Assembly: GCF_025152405.1 (NCBI RefSeq)
Contig: NZ_CP102292.1
Span: forward strand, 2,480,001-2,544,000
Length of the DNA stretch: 64,000 nucleotides
Direction of reading: 5' to 3'
DNA from: [Ruminococcus] lactaris ATCC 29176
GTDB lineage: Bacteria; Bacillota; Clostridia; Lachnospirales; Lachnospiraceae
This document shows positions 61,941-64,000 of the stretch, piece after piece (positions within the stretch are counted from its first letter, which is position 1; every line of letters starts with the position of its first letter). The notes beneath the pieces are model-generated. The model did not search any database. It was not told where the DNA came from and worked only from the letters and a program-made list of their open reading frames with translations. Position numbers and translations under genes: made by a program.

Positions 61941-64000
61941 ATGAAAAATGCAAAATTTGCAGGTGTCCAACGGCTTCTGTCTGCTGTATTTGCTGCTACG
62001 GTAGCACTTACTTCTGTGCAGATCCCGGTCTACGCGACACCTCAGACGCAGGCGGCAGAACAGACCAGCCAACTAGTCAATATTGCCGGTGACTGCGAAA
62101 TTACTGTCCCCAGTTCCCAGAGTGGCTATGGTGCGGAACGTATGACTGACGGAGACAGCAGCACAATGTGGATTCAGAACGATGGAACATGGCCGAGTAC
62201 CGTGTCCTTAAAATTACCCGCCGATAATACAAAGCGGATCAAAAAAGTCGTATTAAAATTTGAATCCGGTCAGAGTGCGTGGGGAGTTGACGTAACGCTT
62301 TCTCATGCACTGAACAACGTTACCAGTGACCTGGTTATAGATAATACTGCCACGGTCACATCTTTCGATGACGGTTATGAATTTACTTATGATACTGCCT
62401 TAAGTTTTACGCATACCTTCATTGAACTGTCAAATCCGACTAACAATGGTGCTGCCGGAGGATTCTGGCCGGCACTTGCAGAGGTGGAGATCTGGGCTGA
62501 AAATGAAAGTGGTGAGGAGTCTCTTACCAATGTAGCCCCTGCTGCAACGATCACCTCGGTTGGCGGAGATTACGGCACAAAAAGCAACCTCACAGATGAG
62601 GACTATAGTTCTCTCTATGTATTTAATGGTGGTGGAATGTCCACTCTGCCAGACGGTGCATGGATCGAAATGGAACTGGATCGGGAATATCCTGTCAAAT
62701 CCATGGAGGCTGCTTTTGAGCATCTGTCTTCTGACGAAAACAATTTCCAGTTTACCTTCGATATCTATGGGAAGAGTTCAACTGACACGGAATGGCAGAC
62801 ACTCTTTGCCGGAGTGAATGCAACCCGTCTGGATGACGGCTATCTTCAGACACTGACACTGGATTCCATCAAAAATCTCAAATCGGTCCGCATCGTCATC
62901 ACCAGCATTACCAATACAGCAGGTGATCCATGGCCGGCACTTGCGGAATTTAAAATTTTCGCTGATACAAGCGGTTCCGGTTCAGAGGATACGGAAAGTA
63001 TCGCCTATAAAAAGCCGGTTCATACAAATGCCGGAGGAGTTGTCTCCCGTATCAATGATGGTTCTACCATCAATACATGGACGGGTGAACGTTATCCGGC
63101 TTATGTAGATATTGATCTGGAGGCCAATTATAAGCTGGATGAGATTCAGGTTTATACTCCTTCTGCCGGTTATTCCCAGTATTCTGTCTATACTAGTATG
63201 GATGGACGGGATTTTGAGAAGTTAGCCGAAAAGTCTGACAAAGAAAACTGCCCTGCTAAGGGGGAATCTTATCAAGCAAATAAAAAAGAAGCACGAATCG
63301 TACGTGTCTATGTGGAATATCAGTCTGAATCCTCCAAAGCACTGATCAACGAGATCCGTGTGCTTGGAACTCCAAGTGGTACAGCTGTTCAGGAGACTCC
63401 TGCAGTACAGGTTGAAGATTTTAAAAACTCTGCATACAACGTAACTGTTACCGATCAGGATACGATCAATGAAGTAAAGGGAATTATTGAAAGAAGAATC
63501 GGTGCAGCTTATAAAGACTGGTTTACATTTGAACTTGCAGATGCTGCAAATGGATATGACTATTATGACCTTTCCCAGAGCAACGGAAAGATCCATATCA
63601 AGGGAAATAACGGTGTATCTCTTGCAACCGGTCTGAATTATTACCTGAAATATTACTGTAACGTCAATATTTCCCAGGTCGGCGATCAGGTCACCATGCC
63701 GAAAAGCATTATTCCGGTTGAAGAAACGGTACATAAAGAAACCAAATTCCCGGTTCGTTATTCTTATAACTACTGTACCCTCTCCTACTCTATGGCTTTC
63801 TGGGGCGAAGAGGAATGGAGAAATGAGTTAGACTGGCTTGCACTGAATGGTGTAAATGTAGTTCTTGATGCCACAGCTCAGGAAGAAGTCTGGAGACGTT
63901 TCCTTACAGAACTTGGTTATACTCATCAGGAAGCCAAAGATTTCATTGCCGGACCTGCCTACTATGCATGGGCCTATATGGCAAATCTTTCCGGTTATGG
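61941..64000 (+). CDS. Secreted GH89 alpha-N-acetylglucosaminidase, 5' part
   Basis: It runs off the window after 686 codons. A signal peptide (~1-34, VQRLLSAVFAATVALTSVQI) is followed by three F5/8-type (CBM32-like) beta domains beginning near residues 45, 193 and 352 (for example AGDCEITVPSSQSGYGAERM and WPALAEVEIWAE). The NAGLU N-terminal domain follows at ~497-600 (TINEVKGIIERRIGAAYKDW) and then the start of the GH89 TIM barrel (FPVRYSYNYCTLSYSMAFWG, then WRNELDWLALNGVNVVLDAT). The enzyme removes terminal alpha-linked GlcNAc, for example the alpha-1,4-GlcNAc of gastric mucin or heparan-type chains. It is probably surface-bound or secreted. The catalytic glutamates lie beyond the window. 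GAGAGGAAA precedes the ATG. Confidence 0.93.
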   Translation, partial: MKNAKFAGVQRLLSAVFAATVALTSVQIPVYATPQTQAAEQTSQLVNIAGDCEITVPSSQSGYGAERMTDGDSSTMWIQNDGTWPSTVSLKLPADNTKRIKKVVLKFESGQSAWGVDVTLSHALNNVTSDLVIDNTATVTSFDDGYEFTYDTALSFTHTFIELSNPTNNGAAGGFWPALAEVEIWAENESGEESLTNVAPAATITSVGGDYGTKSNLTDEDYSSLYVFNGGGMSTLPDGAWIEMELDREYPVKSMEAAFEHLSSDENNFQFTFDIYGKSSTDTEWQTLFAGVNATRLDDGYLQTLTLDSIKNLKSVRIVITSITNTAGDPWPALAEFKIFADTSGSGSEDTESIAYKKPVHTNAGGVVSRINDGSTINTWTGERYPAYVDIDLEANYKLDEIQVYTPSAGYSQYSVYTSMDGRDFEKLAEKSDKENCPAKGESYQANKKEARIVRVYVEYQSESSKALINEIRVLGTPSGTAVQETPAVQVEDFKNSAYNVTVTDQDTINEVKGIIERRIGAAYKDWFTFELADAANGYDYYDLSQSNGKIHIKGNNGVSLATGLNYYLKYYCNVNISQVGDQVTMPKSIIPVEETVHKETKFPVRYSYNYCTLSYSMAFWGEEEWRNELDWLALNGVNVVLDATAQEEVWRRFLTELGYTHQEAKDFIAGPAYYAWAYMANLSGY

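Overview
The window looks like a chromosomal segment of a gut Lachnospiraceae bacterium, probably of the Mediterraneibacter/[Ruminococcus] torques-gnavus type. Support comes from the low-to-middling GC content, strong AGGAGG ribosome sites, Clostridia-type genes (trimeric bifurcating [FeFe] hydrogenase, glgC-glgD, a DUF6145 protein, lysyl-tRNA synthetase with a C-terminal tRNA-binding domain) and a large secreted GH89 alpha-N-acetylglucosaminidase of the kind used on mucin glycans. The genus is an inference from gene content only.

Bases 1 to about 20,330 are accessory DNA. The left part (1-7,340) holds a broken RepA-like ATPase gene, a single-chain MmeI-like restriction-modification enzyme, a serine recombinase, a TnpV pseudogene, two DUF6462 (excisionase-like) genes and an iron-sulfur flavoprotein gene. 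Next comes an apparent integrated element (about 7,797-20,330). Its left end is a detached copy of the lysS 3' end next to a tyrosine integrase, and its right end is the 3' end of the intact lysS. Both ends share a 17-bp core, so the element seems to use the end of the lysS catalytic domain as its attachment site and to supply a replacement tail. It carries a ribbon-helix-helix protein, two toxin-antitoxin modules each followed by the same 308-bp block, an AAA ATPase with an unknown partner (possible defence module) and a two-component/ABC lantibiotic-immunity operon. No conjugation genes are visible.

From lysS to the right the DNA is core chromosome: lysS, greA, dusB; lon behind a CIRCE-like operator; the hydrogenase operon; a region with two homologous stand-alone structured RNAs around a lipoprotein gene; a small AT-rich acquired patch (33.2-34.2 kb) with a chimeric ATPase/membrane ORF and a secreted peptide plus partner; then an esterase, citrate synthase, ksgA-tatD-DUF6145, birA, a patatin-ornithine carbamoyltransferase fusion, an rRNA/tRNA methyltransferase, a Ktr potassium system and bioB. 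A sulfur-metabolism cluster follows (C-S lyase, trans-sulfuration enzyme, Rrf2 regulator, metY, cysK), then murA, shikimate kinase, an FHA protein, map, glycogen genes glgC-glgD, the coenzyme A genes coaX and coaBC, a small helical protein, and the start of the GH89 enzyme, which runs off the window.

No tRNA, rRNA or CRISPR array was recognised. All regulatory sites are read by eye from sequence patterns and are untested.
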